The notes beneath the pieces were generated by a model, which saw nothing but the letters and a program-made list of their open reading frames with translations, made no database searches and was not told the DNA's origin. Made by a program: the position numbers and the translations under genes. Positions 1 to 5,503 of a stretch of 5,503 nucleotides of DNA are shown one piece after another. This DNA comes from Desulfobia sp. (lineage in GTDB: Bacteria; Desulfobacterota; Desulfobulbia; Desulfobulbales; SURF-16): the NCBI GenBank assembly GCA_030608985.1, contig JAUWDC010000110.1, positions 1 to 5,503 on the forward strand, given 5' to 3'. Every line of letters starts with the position of its first letter. The first letter of the stretch is position 1.

Positions 1-34
1 TTGAGTTATTGAGTTATTGAGTTATTGAGTTATT
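1..34. repeat. Tandem octamer repeat (TTGAGTTA)x4
   Basis: Four perfect back-to-back copies of TTGAGTTA occupy bases 1-32, followed by a partial TT. The array touches the window edge, so more copies may lie upstream. An 8-bp unit is not a multiple of three, so a change in copy number would shift the frame of anything translated through it. If the TTG at base 25 were the holA start, the last copy would be coding, but the family alignment favours the ATG at 115. The array is therefore most likely non-coding. Confidence 0.9.
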
Positions 35-62
35 CTGATAATGAATTTTTACCATATATACT
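33..62 (+). promoter_or_regulatory. Weak candidate promoter in the loop upstream of holA
   Basis: TATACT at 57-62 resembles a sigma-70 -10 hexamer and sits in an AT-rich stretch. The best -35 partner at 17-18 bp spacing is TTCTGA at 33-38, which matches only three of six consensus bases. The call rests mainly on the -10 and the position upstream of holA. holA may instead be read from an upstream gene outside the window. Confidence 0.2.
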
Positions 63-114
63 ATGCAAGAATTCAACTCAAAAACACAATAACACAACAA
101 ACTCAAAAAACTAT

Positions 115-1476
115 ATGTCAATATACCACCGAAAAGATGTCTCCAAAGTTGTCAAAGAGATACAAAACAACACGATCAGCCCTGTTTACCTTATCCACGG
201 TGAACGTTATCTTTGTCAGGAGGTAGCTCGTGAGATTATCTCAGCTCTCCTTCCTGATGAAAAAATCCGTCACCTTAATGTTAGAAAAATTAATGGTGAT
301 TCTGAAAATCCTTTTCAGACCGCTGCTCACTTGAAAACACACTCCCTTTTTGGAGGCCGACAGGTCGTCCGGGTAATGGATTCCAATCTCTTTTTTTCAA
401 AAGCAGTTGCGAAATCTTTTTGGGACAAAGCAAAAAAAGCCATGCAGGCTAACGAAACTGAAAAGGCTACGACTCATTTGACCAAAATGTATGGGATTGG
501 AGGCCTGGAGAAAGAAGATGACCTTACGGAAATGTCTGCTGCCCAATGGAAAAAGCTCCTGGGCTTTGCTAAACCCGCTGATATTGGCTGGACAAAAGAG
601 GTTTCTTTACCTGACACCATACCAGCAAGCCAGGATGGAGATGGAGCATCTCTCATCGGTGACACACTTGAAAAAAAGATCCCGGACAACAACATTCTGC
701 TATTGGTGGCTGAAGCTGTTGACAAACGCAAAAAACTATACAAATTGATTAACAAACTTGGTGTTATCATCGACCTTTCCGTTGATACAGGATCTACTAA
801 ATCGGCCAGAGACAGCCAGGATTCCACTATCAGAGATCTGATTATCCAGACAATGACTGAATTCGGGAAAAAACCAGGTCCCGATGTAATAAAACAGTTG
901 TTGGACAGGGTCGGATTCCATCCTGTAGCGGCTGTCAGGGAAACAGAAAAACTCGCTCTTTTCTGCAACGAAAAGGACGTGATCACTGTTGCTGATGTGG
1001 ATGCTATTGTCGGATGGACACGCGAAGAAGCCATCTATGAACTAAACGAAGCTGTTGCCACCCGAAGCCTTGAACAGGCCCTTGTTCTCTCTTCGAAACT
1101 CCGAGAAAATGGACTCCACCCGCTGGCATTGCTAGCAAGCTTACGTAACCTTATTCGCAAACTGCTCTTTTTTCGTTCTTTGCAATCTCAGAAAGATCCG
1201 TCATACCCTTCCGGGATATCTTTTGGCCCATTTCAAAAGGGCTATCTGGCCAAAATCAAAAAATCCCGGCATGGCAACTCCTCTTTTCTTACCGCCCATC
1301 CTTATGCCATATACATAAGCTTTCAACAGGCAGAACGGTTCGAGATTGTAGAGCTCAAAGAAGGGCTCAGGGAACTCCTTGCGGTCGAATACAAATTAAA
1401 AGGTGGTGGGGTTGGTGACGCTCTTACCCTTGATAATTTTTTCTTTGCCTTTCTGGGTGGACAAGGAAGACATTAA
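115..1476 (+). CDS. holA: DNA polymerase III subunit delta, with a large internal insertion
   Basis: The delta subunit is part of the cytoplasmic clamp loader, where it opens the beta sliding clamp so it can be placed on primed DNA. The start at ATG 115 (453 aa) puts the conserved PVYLIHGE...YLCQE segment at residues 23-36. A TTG at 25 would add 30 low-complexity residues, which I reject. Neither start has a clear Shine-Dalgarno sequence. Family features in order are the N-terminal AAA-like fold with LFGGRQVVRV at 78-87, the NNILLLVAEAVDKRKKLYK strand/helix at 192-210, and a helical C-terminal part. That part includes GFHPVAAVRETEKLALF and the closing segment GLHPLALLASLRNLIRK. The usual family length is about 340 aa. 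The excess is mostly an insertion at about residues 97-187, rich in Lys, Glu and Ala, with two Trp. The reading frame is intact. The next gene, clpS, starts 265 nt downstream, so an operon link is doubtful. Confidence 0.9.
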   Translation: MSIYHRKDVSKVVKEIQNNTISPVYLIHGERYLCQEVAREIISALLPDEKIRHLNVRKINGDSENPFQTAAHLKTHSLFGGRQVVRVMDSNLFFSKAVAKSFWDKAKKAMQANETEKATTHLTKMYGIGGLEKEDDLTEMSAAQWKKLLGFAKPADIGWTKEVSLPDTIPASQDGDGASLIGDTLEKKIPDNNILLLVAEAVDKRKKLYKLINKLGVIIDLSVDTGSTKSARDSQDSTIRDLIIQTMTEFGKKPGPDVIKQLLDRVGFHPVAAVRETEKLALFCNEKDVITVADVDAIVGWTREEAIYELNEAVATRSLEQALVLSSKLRENGLHPLALLASLRNLIRKLLFFRSLQSQKDPSYPSGISFGPFQKGYLAKIKKSRHGNSSFLTAHPYAIYISFQQAERFEIVELKEGLRELLAVEYKLKGGGVGDALTLDNFFFAFLGGQGRH

Positions 1477-1490
1477 TTCTTACTATTTTC

Positions 1491-1597
1491 GTAAATGTTT
1501 GGCAACGGCCCACAGGAAGGCGATCAGGACGCTTTACATACAGACGTATAGCGCAGCGCCCTGCTTACCTCCCTGTAAACCGTTGCCAAACATTTAC
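1491..1597. repeat. Palindromic hairpin element E1 (107 nt, MITE/REP-like)
   Basis: The outer 18 bp form a perfect inverted repeat (1491-1508 with 1580-1597, GTAAATGTTTGGCAACGG). The match continues imperfectly to a tip at 1538-1549, where ATAC pairs with GTAT around the loop AGAC. In total the 51-nt left arm makes 40 Watson-Crick pairs with a 52-nt right arm, and A1550 is unpaired. Of the 11 non-canonical pairs, 7 are A-C, 2 are G-T and 2 are T-C. The element starts 14 nt after the holA stop. There is no T-run, so it is not a classical intrinsic terminator, although it may protect a 3' end. No clear target-site duplication is visible. It shares its geometry with E2 (2057-2164). Confidence 0.85.
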
Positions 1598-1624
1598 AAT
1601 TTTGGAGGTTAGGGCAATTTTGGA
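1597..1624. repeat. 10-bp direct repeat CAATTTTGGA upstream of clpS
   Basis: Two perfect copies of CAATTTTGGA lie at 1597-1606 and 1615-1624, with starts 18 bp apart. The first copy begins on the last base of E1. The second overlaps TTGGAA (1620-1625), which could serve as a -35, but no good -10 follows at the right spacing. The pair could be a regulator binding site or a chance or duplication remnant. Confidence 0.35.
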
Positions 1625-1652
1625 ACATTAGCCGAATATTTACCTATTTTCC

Positions 1653-1742
1653 ATGCAGAACACAAAAGGAACATGTACAATAATAAGAGATATGCTATCC
1701 CAGAGTCAGGATCCACTTTACAATGACGTAAGAGAATCTTAA
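1653..1742 (+). CDS. Candidate small upstream ORF (29 codons) overlapping the clpS start
   Basis: An ATG at 1653 opens 29 codons ending in a TAA at 1740-1742 that shares one base with the clpS ATG (TAATG). An in-frame internal ATG at 1692 would give 16 codons. The peptide starts MQNTKGTC and ends NDVRES. The one-base stop/start overlap is a classic arrangement for translational coupling. Neither ATG has a well-spaced Shine-Dalgarno sequence, and an ORF of this length is common by chance. I do not recognise the peptide. Confidence 0.2.
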   Translation: MQNTKGTCTIIRDMLSQSQDPLYNDVRES

Positions 1743-2056
1743 TGACTGTACCAGGTAAAGAAACGGACGGTGGAGTCCTTACCGAAAAAAAAGAGAAGGT
1801 AAAAGAGCCTCCTCTATATAAAGTCCTTCTTCACAATGACGATTATACCTCCATGGAGTTTGTTATATTGGTTCTTGAAACTGTATTCCACAAGGGTACC
1901 GGTGAAGCGACTAAAATAATGTTAAATGTCCACCAGCAAGGAATTGGCATAGCCGGTGTGTATACAAGGGAAATAGCAGACACAAAAATAAATATTGTCC
2001 ATGATATTGCCAGGCGTAATGAATTCCCATTACGCTGCAGCATGGAAAAAATATAG
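1742..2056 (+). CDS. clpS: ATP-dependent Clp protease adaptor ClpS
   Basis: ClpS is a small cytoplasmic adaptor that binds proteins bearing bulky N-terminal residues (N-degrons) and delivers them to ClpA for degradation by ClpAP. The protein has 104 aa, the normal length. Residues 1-24 are a charged, flexible N-terminal tail, the part that engages ClpA in studied homologues. The folded core begins at YKVLLHNDDYTSMEFV (26-41). Asn32, Asp34 and His64 correspond to the residues that hold the substrate alpha-amino group (E. coli N34, D36, H66). Met38 is the specificity gate. MLNVHQQGIGIAGVYTREIA (60-79) and the C-terminal PLRCSMEK are also typical. The only Shine-Dalgarno candidate is a weak AAGAG about 8 nt upstream. 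clpA follows after E2, so the two probably share a transcript. A run of eight A lies at 1785-1792, but the frame is intact. Confidence 0.95.
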   Translation: MTVPGKETDGGVLTEKKEKVKEPPLYKVLLHNDDYTSMEFVILVLETVFHKGTGEATKIMLNVHQQGIGIAGVYTREIADTKINIVHDIARRNEFPLRCSMEKI

Positions 2057-2164
2057 GTAAGAGTTCACCAGCACCTCATCTTTGTCCGTTTTGGCCTTTT
2101 CACATAGAGGGGCTATAGTTCAAAAGCCAAAACGAACAAACCTAAGGCACTGGTGCACTCTTAC
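2057..2164. repeat. Palindromic hairpin element E2 (108 nt) between clpS and clpA
   Basis: E2 begins on the base after the clpS TAG. The left arm (2057-2107, 51 nt) pairs with the right arm (2113-2164, 52 nt) around the loop AGGGG, with A2117 unpaired. There are 41 Watson-Crick pairs of 51. The rest are 5 A-C, 4 T-C or C-T, and 1 C-C, with no G-T pair. The ends are GTAAGAGT and ACTCTTAC. The tip ACATAG...CTATAG parallels ACATAC...GTATAG in E1. There is no T-run and no clear target-site duplication. Its position inside a likely bicistronic message means it could affect clpS/clpA stoichiometry through RNA processing, attenuation or stability. Confidence 0.85.
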
Positions 2165-2221
2165 AGTATGGAGTTTTACCAAAATTTTTAGCACCTAGTG
2201 AACTATTACAAATATAGAACA

Positions 2222-4450
2222 ATGATCAATCAAAAAGTAGAAATAGCCTTGATAATGGCCATCCGCGAAGCAAAAAAACTTCACCACGAACATGTGACAG
2301 TCGAACATATTCTGTATGGCTTGTTACATGATGACCTTGCACTCAACATTATCAATGGTTGCGGTGGCGATGCGGAACATTTGAAGAAAAATCTGGAAAA
2401 ATTCTTTCTCACAAACATGCCGACGCTCAACGAAAAAGCCGGCGGAGAGCCTACCCAGACATTAGGCTTCAACAGGGTTTTGCAACGAGCTATTGCCCAT
2501 GTACAGAGTTGTGGCAAAAAAGAGGTCGATTCAGGGGATGTTCTAGCGGCCATATTTGCAGAACCGGAATCATTTGCCGTTTATTTCCTTGAAGAGGAAG
2601 GTCTCTCGCGCCTGGAACTGATCGACTACATTTCCCACAAGCTGACACCTTCTTCTCCCCAGGGAGTGCCTGCCAAAGAAGAAAAAAAGAGCGCCCAAAA
2701 AGACAAGAGTGCTCTGGAAAAATATACTATCAATTTTGCCCAACGTGCTGCTGACGGGCTAATTGACCCTCTTATTGGTCGTCACAGGGAGCTTGAGCGT
2801 GTCATGCAGATCCTCTGCCGGAGAAGGAAAAACAATCCTCTCCTGGTCGGAGAGCCGGGAGTTGGCAAAACAGCAATCGCCGAAGGACTTGCTTTACACA
2901 TATATAATGGACAAGTACCAGACCTCCTTCATGATGCGGAAATCCATCAGCTGGATCTTGGCTCCCTTCTTTCCGGGACAAAGTATCGTGGTGATTTTGA
3001 AGAGCGCCTGAAAGCAATTATTACCGAAATTGAGAAAAAGCCTGAAATCATCCTGGTAATTGATGAAATCCATACCATAGTTGGTGCTGGGGCAACCAGC
3101 GGCGGCAGCATGGATGCTTCAAATCTCCTCAAACCCGCACTTCAAGCCGGGACATTACGCTGCATAGGATCGACAACCTATGAGGAATATCGCAATCATA
3201 TAGAAAAGGACCGGGCACTTTCTCGACGTTTTCAGAAAGTTGATATAGAAGAGCCAACAGTGGATGAAACCTATTCTATTCTTCGTGGTTTAAAATCACG
3301 TTACGAAGAGCACCACGAAGTGCGTTATTCCAATACGGCTCTCCGGACGTCTGCGGAACTGGCCGATCGATATATTACTGAACGTTTTTTACCGGACAAG
3401 GCAATTGATGTTATTGATGAGGTAGGCGCAGCCTTTCGGCTTGCTGCGCGACCGGGCAAAAAGAGAAAAACAGTCACGGTTCGCGATGTGGAAGCGGTTA
3501 TTGCCCGTATGGCCAGAATCCCTGCAAAAAATATCTCTTCATCGGACATACAACAGCTTGAAGGGCTGGAACAAGCTTTAAAACGACAGATATTCGGTCA
3601 GGACCATACGATTGAAGCGCTGGTGACCGCTGTCAAACGAAACAGAGCCGGATTAAAAGATCCGGAACGCCCTACAGGATCCTTTCTTTTTGCCGGACCA
3701 ACCGGTGTTGGCAAAACCGAAGTCGCACGTCAACTGGCCTTTGCTCTTTCCGTTCATTTTGAACGGTTTGACATGAGCGAATATATGGAGAAACATGCCG
3801 TGGCCCGTCTAATCGGTGCTCCCCCGGGGTACGTAGGTTTTGACCAAGGCGGCCTGCTTACTGATGCTATAAAAAAGCATCCATACTGTGTCCTTCTGTT
3901 TGACGAAATCGAAAAAGCCCATCCTGACATATTCAACATATTACTGCAGGTTATGGATCATTCAACACTTACTGACAATGCCGGGCGTAAAGCTGATTTC
4001 AGAAATGTTATTCTTATCATGACAACCAACGCCGGCGCCAGGGAGATGGCAGGTCAATCTATAGGCTTCATGACAAACAAGAAGGACGGCAGCATGAAAG
4101 CCGTGAAGGACCTCTTTTCTCCTGAATTCCGAAATCGTCTGGACGGAATCATCTCTTTTAATTCCCTGGAATTTTCGGTGATGCAGCAGATTGTTGACAA
4201 GCTTATCCTGGAGCTTGAAGCACGGCTTGCCGAAAAGAGAGTGACCATTTCTCTTTCTGATGAAGCCCGCAGCTGGCTGGCCACCAAGGGATATGATCCT
4301 GACTATGGAGCCAGGCCCATGCGCCGTCTCATAATGACTGAAATAGGCGACCGCCTGGCCGAAGAAATTCTTTTCGGGGAACTAAAACGGGGGGGACGTG
4401 TTCTTATTGATAAAACAGATGAAGGATTTGATTTTTCATATCCAGCATGA
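2222..4450 (+). CDS. clpA: ATP-dependent Clp protease ATP-binding subunit ClpA
   Basis: ClpA is a hexameric AAA+ unfoldase that docks on ClpP and threads substrates into it; ClpS recruits N-degron substrates to its N-domain. The ATG at 2222 (742 aa) is chosen because [19 protein letters not shown] matches the usual ClpA N-terminus. A GTG at 2198 would add eight residues, and neither start has a good Shine-Dalgarno sequence. The Clp N-domain spans about residues 1-145. AAA+ module 1 has Walker A GEPGVGKT (210-217) and Walker B VIDEIH with Asp281/Glu282. Module 2 has Walker A GPTGVGKT (492-499), Walker [13 protein letters not shown] with Asp561/Glu562, and sensor-2 GAR with Arg698. There is no long ClpB-type coiled-coil middle domain. 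The ClpP-binding loop tripeptide IGF is at 614-616, so the partner should be ClpP. Length is close to E. coli ClpA (758 aa). All catalytic residues are present. A run of seven G lies at 4389-4395. Confidence 0.96.
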   Translation: MINQKVEIALIMAIREAKKLHHEHVTVEHILYGLLHDDLALNIINGCGGDAEHLKKNLEKFFLTNMPTLNEKAGGEPTQTLGFNRVLQRAIAHVQSCGKKEVDSGDVLAAIFAEPESFAVYFLEEEGLSRLELIDYISHKLTPSSPQGVPAKEEKKSAQKDKSALEKYTINFAQRAADGLIDPLIGRHRELERVMQILCRRRKNNPLLVGEPGVGKTAIAEGLALHIYNGQVPDLLHDAEIHQLDLGSLLSGTKYRGDFEERLKAIITEIEKKPEIILVIDEIHTIVGAGATSGGSMDASNLLKPALQAGTLRCIGSTTYEEYRNHIEKDRALSRRFQKVDIEEPTVDETYSILRGLKSRYEEHHEVRYSNTALRTSAELADRYITERFLPDKAIDVIDEVGAAFRLAARPGKKRKTVTVRDVEAVIARMARIPAKNISSSDIQQLEGLEQALKRQIFGQDHTIEALVTAVKRNRAGLKDPERPTGSFLFAGPTGVGKTEVARQLAFALSVHFERFDMSEYMEKHAVARLIGAPPGYVGFDQGGLLTDAIKKHPYCVLLFDEIEKAHPDIFNILLQVMDHSTLTDNAGRKADFRNVILIMTTNAGAREMAGQSIGFMTNKKDGSMKAVKDLFSPEFRNRLDGIISFNSLEFSVMQQIVDKLILELEARLAEKRVTISLSDEARSWLATKGYDPDYGARPMRRLIMTEIGDRLAEEILFGELKRGGRVLIDKTDEGFDFSYPA

Positions 4451-4454
4451 TAAT
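4428..4454 (+). promoter_or_regulatory. Low-confidence candidate promoter for the lipoprotein gene
   Basis: TTGATT (4428-4433, four of six to the -35 consensus) and GATAAT (4449-4454, five of six to the -10 consensus) overlap the end of clpA. The 15-bp spacing is shorter than ideal. The 45-nt gap between the genes and the strong ribosome binding site are compatible with either an own promoter or read-through from clpA. Confidence 0.2.
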
Positions 4455-4484
4455 TAACTAACCATAAATTCATAACATACAACC

Positions 4485-4489
4485 GAGGA
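4485..4489 (+). promoter_or_regulatory. Strong ribosome binding site GAGGA
   Basis: GAGGA lies 6 nt before the ATG at 4496. It fixes this start in preference to the in-frame ATG at 4502, and it is the only clear Shine-Dalgarno sequence in the window. Confidence 0.85.
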
Positions 4490-4495
4490 CTAACA

Positions 4496-5353
4496 ATGAA
4501 GATGACCAAGACACTTTATCTTGCAGCAGGACTCACTGCTGCTTTGACATTTAGCGCCTGCTCGGACCAGGATGACACCAAGACTCCGAGCTCGGAATCT
4601 AAAAAACCTGCTGTGGCTCAGGAGCAGAAAGCAGCGCCCCAAGCCCCTGCAGCCTCACAGGCCTCTGCCTCTGCACTCACCGGAACAGTTGTTGAGACAT
4701 TTGATGGTGGTGGTTACACCTACATCCAATTAGACACGGGAACAGAAAAAAAATGGGCTGCTATCGGCCAGGCCACTGTCACTGTTGGCGAAAAAATAAG
4801 CTTAAAACCAGGCCCTGTTATGAGCGATTTCCACAGCCGTACTCTTGACCGTACATTCCCTGAAATTATTTTCTCCAGTGGCCTTGCAGGTGCACAAGAT
4901 GCTGCCGCCAGTGTTGGTTCAAGTTTTGGTAATGCCCTTCAGGGCGAAGGTATGGGAATGATGCCACCTACCGGAGCAATGGAACAAGTCAGCGGCGGCA
5001 GTATGCAGGCCATCACCCCTCTTCAGGAAGTCGACATTGACAAAGCTGAAGGAGAAAACGGCTATACAGTGGAAGAAGTTTTTAACCAGGCTGCTGACCT
5101 TGCCGGTAAAAAAATTAAAATACGCGGTATGGCTGTAAAAATATCTCCAAACATCATGGGTAAGAACTGGATCCATATCCAGGATGGAACCGGGAACCCG
5201 ATGGCCAACAGCCATGACCTTGTTGTGACCTCTGCTGACATCCCGGAAAAAGACAGCATCATTGTTGTAGAAGGCGTCCTGGCTAAAGATAAAGACTTTG
5301 GCGCCGGTTACAAATATGGAGTGATTCTTGAGGACGCCGTAGTAACTCAATAA
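4496..5353 (+). CDS. Secreted lipoprotein with two OB-fold-like domains (NrfJ-like first domain)
   Basis: The protein has 285 aa. Residues 1-21 form a lipoprotein signal peptide with a charged start (MKMTK), a hydrophobic core and lipobox FSAC, giving lipidated Cys22. Ser23 follows rather than Asp, so outer-membrane sorting is expected by the E. coli rule. Residues 23-60 are a disordered Ala/Pro/Gln/Ser-rich linker. Domain 1 (about 61-130) has GGGYTYIQLDTG, Trp87, VGEKISL and FHSRTLDRTFPEIIF, the pattern of NrfJ-like small periplasmic proteins. A Gly/Met/Ala-rich segment spans 131-172. Domain 2 (about 190-285) has LAGKKIKIRGMAVKIS, IMGKNWIHIQDGTG and VVEGVLAKDKDFGAGYKYGVILE, an OB-fold-like beta pattern. 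The biochemical role is unknown to me. A structural or ligand-binding role at the envelope, possibly linked to respiratory cytochromes, is inference. I see no catalytic motif and no haem-binding CXXCH. Confidence 0.8.
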   Translation: MKMTKTLYLAAGLTAALTFSACSDQDDTKTPSSESKKPAVAQEQKAAPQAPAASQASASALTGTVVETFDGGGYTYIQLDTGTEKKWAAIGQATVTVGEKISLKPGPVMSDFHSRTLDRTFPEIIFSSGLAGAQDAAASVGSSFGNALQGEGMGMMPPTGAMEQVSGGSMQAITPLQEVDIDKAEGENGYTVEEVFNQAADLAGKKIKIRGMAVKISPNIMGKNWIHIQDGTGNPMANSHDLVVTSADIPEKDSIIVVEGVLAKDKDFGAGYKYGVILEDAVVTQ

Positions 5354-5411
5354 GTTAAAAGAAAGTTTTAAGTTGGCGAAGATGAAAGTTATTAGCTGGA
5401 AAACGTGAAAC

Positions 5412-5452
5412 TCCCTGAGTCACTAATGCATGATAATTTAGCGACTCAGGGA
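5412..5452. repeat. 15-bp inverted repeat upstream of the last gene
   Basis: TCCCTGAGTCACTAA (5412-5426) pairs with TTAGCGACTCAGGGA (5438-5452) with one A-C mismatch and an 11-nt loop. It lies 58 nt after the lipoprotein stop and 15 nt before the next ATG. There is no T-run after either arm on the + strand, so a classical intrinsic terminator is unlikely. A rho-dependent 3' boundary, an operator or a translation-control hairpin are all possible. The rest of 5354-5467 shows no gene I can support. Confidence 0.75.
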
Positions 5453-5467
5453 ACCATGTGAAATTTC

Positions 5468-5503
5468 ATGAAAATAGCCGTAATAGGTCCGGGTGCTCTC
5501 GGC
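5468..5503 (+). CDS. panE: 5' end of a Rossmann-fold oxidoreductase, probably 2-dehydropantoate 2-reductase (partial)
   Basis: Twelve codons are visible before the window ends: MKIAVIGPGALG. This is a beta strand followed by the GxGxxG dinucleotide-binding loop, as at the extreme N-terminus of 2-dehydropantoate 2-reductase (NADPH-dependent reduction of ketopantoate to pantoate, in pantothenate and CoA synthesis). GPGALG directly after KIAVI is typical of that family. Other Rossmann reductases start similarly, so the gene name is tentative. No strong Shine-Dalgarno sequence precedes the ATG. The nearest, AGGGA at 5448-5452, is about 15 nt away and lies in the hairpin stem. Confidence 0.65.
   Translation, partial: MKIAVIGPGALG

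Larger units (their letters stand above)
1..106. repeat. Long imperfect inverted repeat built on the octamer array
   Basis: Bases 74-106 contain four degenerate copies of the complement of the octamer: CAACTCAA, AAACACAA, TAACACAA and, after one extra C, AAACTCAA. They pair with the TTGAGTTA copies at 1-33 in antiparallel order, with about 27 Watson-Crick pairs out of 32 and one bulge. The loop is about 40 nt (34-73). The right arm ends 8 nt before the proposed holA ATG, so a folded transcript would place a stem next to that start. The left arm could continue beyond the window. Confidence 0.6.

Noticed and set aside
25..114. TTG at 25 as the holA start
   Set aside because: It would add 30 Asn/Thr/Ser/Lys-rich residues encoded by the repeat region. 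Family similarity begins just after the ATG at 115.
474..1034. 186-codon open frame on the - strand inside holA
   Set aside because: It is antisense to a well-conserved gene, shows no recognisable motif, and its Ser-rich composition is typical of a shadow frame.
1491..1597. E1 as a CRISPR repeat or tRNA-like gene
   Set aside because: It is a single hairpin without repeat-spacer structure, and no cloverleaf or T-loop sequence can be drawn.
1403..1612. 69-codon + frame running from the end of holA through E1
   Set aside because: It overlaps holA out of frame and then reads the palindrome. The Cys/Pro-rich tail is a product of the repeat, not a protein family I know.
1676..1681. TACAAT as the clpS -10 box
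   Set aside because: The hexamer is good but no acceptable -35 lies 16-18 bp upstream, so it is not listed as a promoter.
2057..2164. E2 as a rho-independent terminator
   Set aside because: The right arm is followed by AGTATGG, not a T-run, and the stem is far longer than typical terminators.
2198..2221. GTG at 2198 as the clpA start
   Set aside because: It adds eight residues before the typical ClpA N-terminus and has no ribosome binding site.
4919..5350. 143-codon open frame on the - strand inside the lipoprotein gene
   Set aside because: It is antisense to a gene with signal peptide, lipobox and strong ribosome binding site, and has no family signature.
5382..5408. Eight-codon ORF starting MKVISW after the lipoprotein gene
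   Set aside because: It is too short, with no convincing ribosome binding site spacing and no context to support it.

Overview
This is a bacterial chromosomal window with all recognisable genes on the + strand and a moderate GC content. The protein families suggest a Gram-negative bacterium, probably a Desulfobacterota (sulfate-reducer-like) relative. The reasons are a ClpS/ClpA pair, an outer-membrane-type lipoprotein of the NrfJ-like/OB-fold kind, and an over-long DNA polymerase III delta subunit. The taxonomic call is inference from family resemblance only.

Layout. Bases 1-114 hold a tandem TTGAGTTA repeat and its degenerate inverted partner. holA (DNA polymerase III delta, clamp loader) follows at 115-1476. 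An imperfect 107-nt hairpin element, called E1 here, lies at 1491-1597. Next come a short leader with a 10-bp direct repeat and a candidate small ORF, then clpS at 1742-2056. A second, 108-nt hairpin element (E2, 2057-2164) begins on the base after the clpS stop. clpA follows at 2222-4450, then a secreted lipoprotein with two OB-like domains at 4496-5353, and a 15-bp hairpin at 5412-5452. The window ends with the first 12 codons of a gene starting with a Rossmann motif, probably panE (2-dehydropantoate 2-reductase).

ClpS and ClpA form one functional unit. ClpS captures proteins with N-degrons and hands them to the ClpA unfoldase, which feeds them to ClpP; ClpP itself is not in the window. The lipoprotein, holA and panE have no obvious shared pathway with Clp. 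Only the lipoprotein gene has a strong Shine-Dalgarno sequence.

The most interesting signal is the E1/E2 pair. Both have a 51-nt left arm, a 4- or 5-nt loop and a 52-nt right arm. Both have a single unpaired A at the same place near the tip, 5'-GTAA...TTAC-3' ends and an ACATA/TATAG tip, but the stems differ in sequence. Their mismatches are mostly A-C on the + strand, which become G-U wobbles if the - strand is transcribed. This looks like a family of small dispersed elements whose folded form is under selection, and I do not recognise it as a named family.
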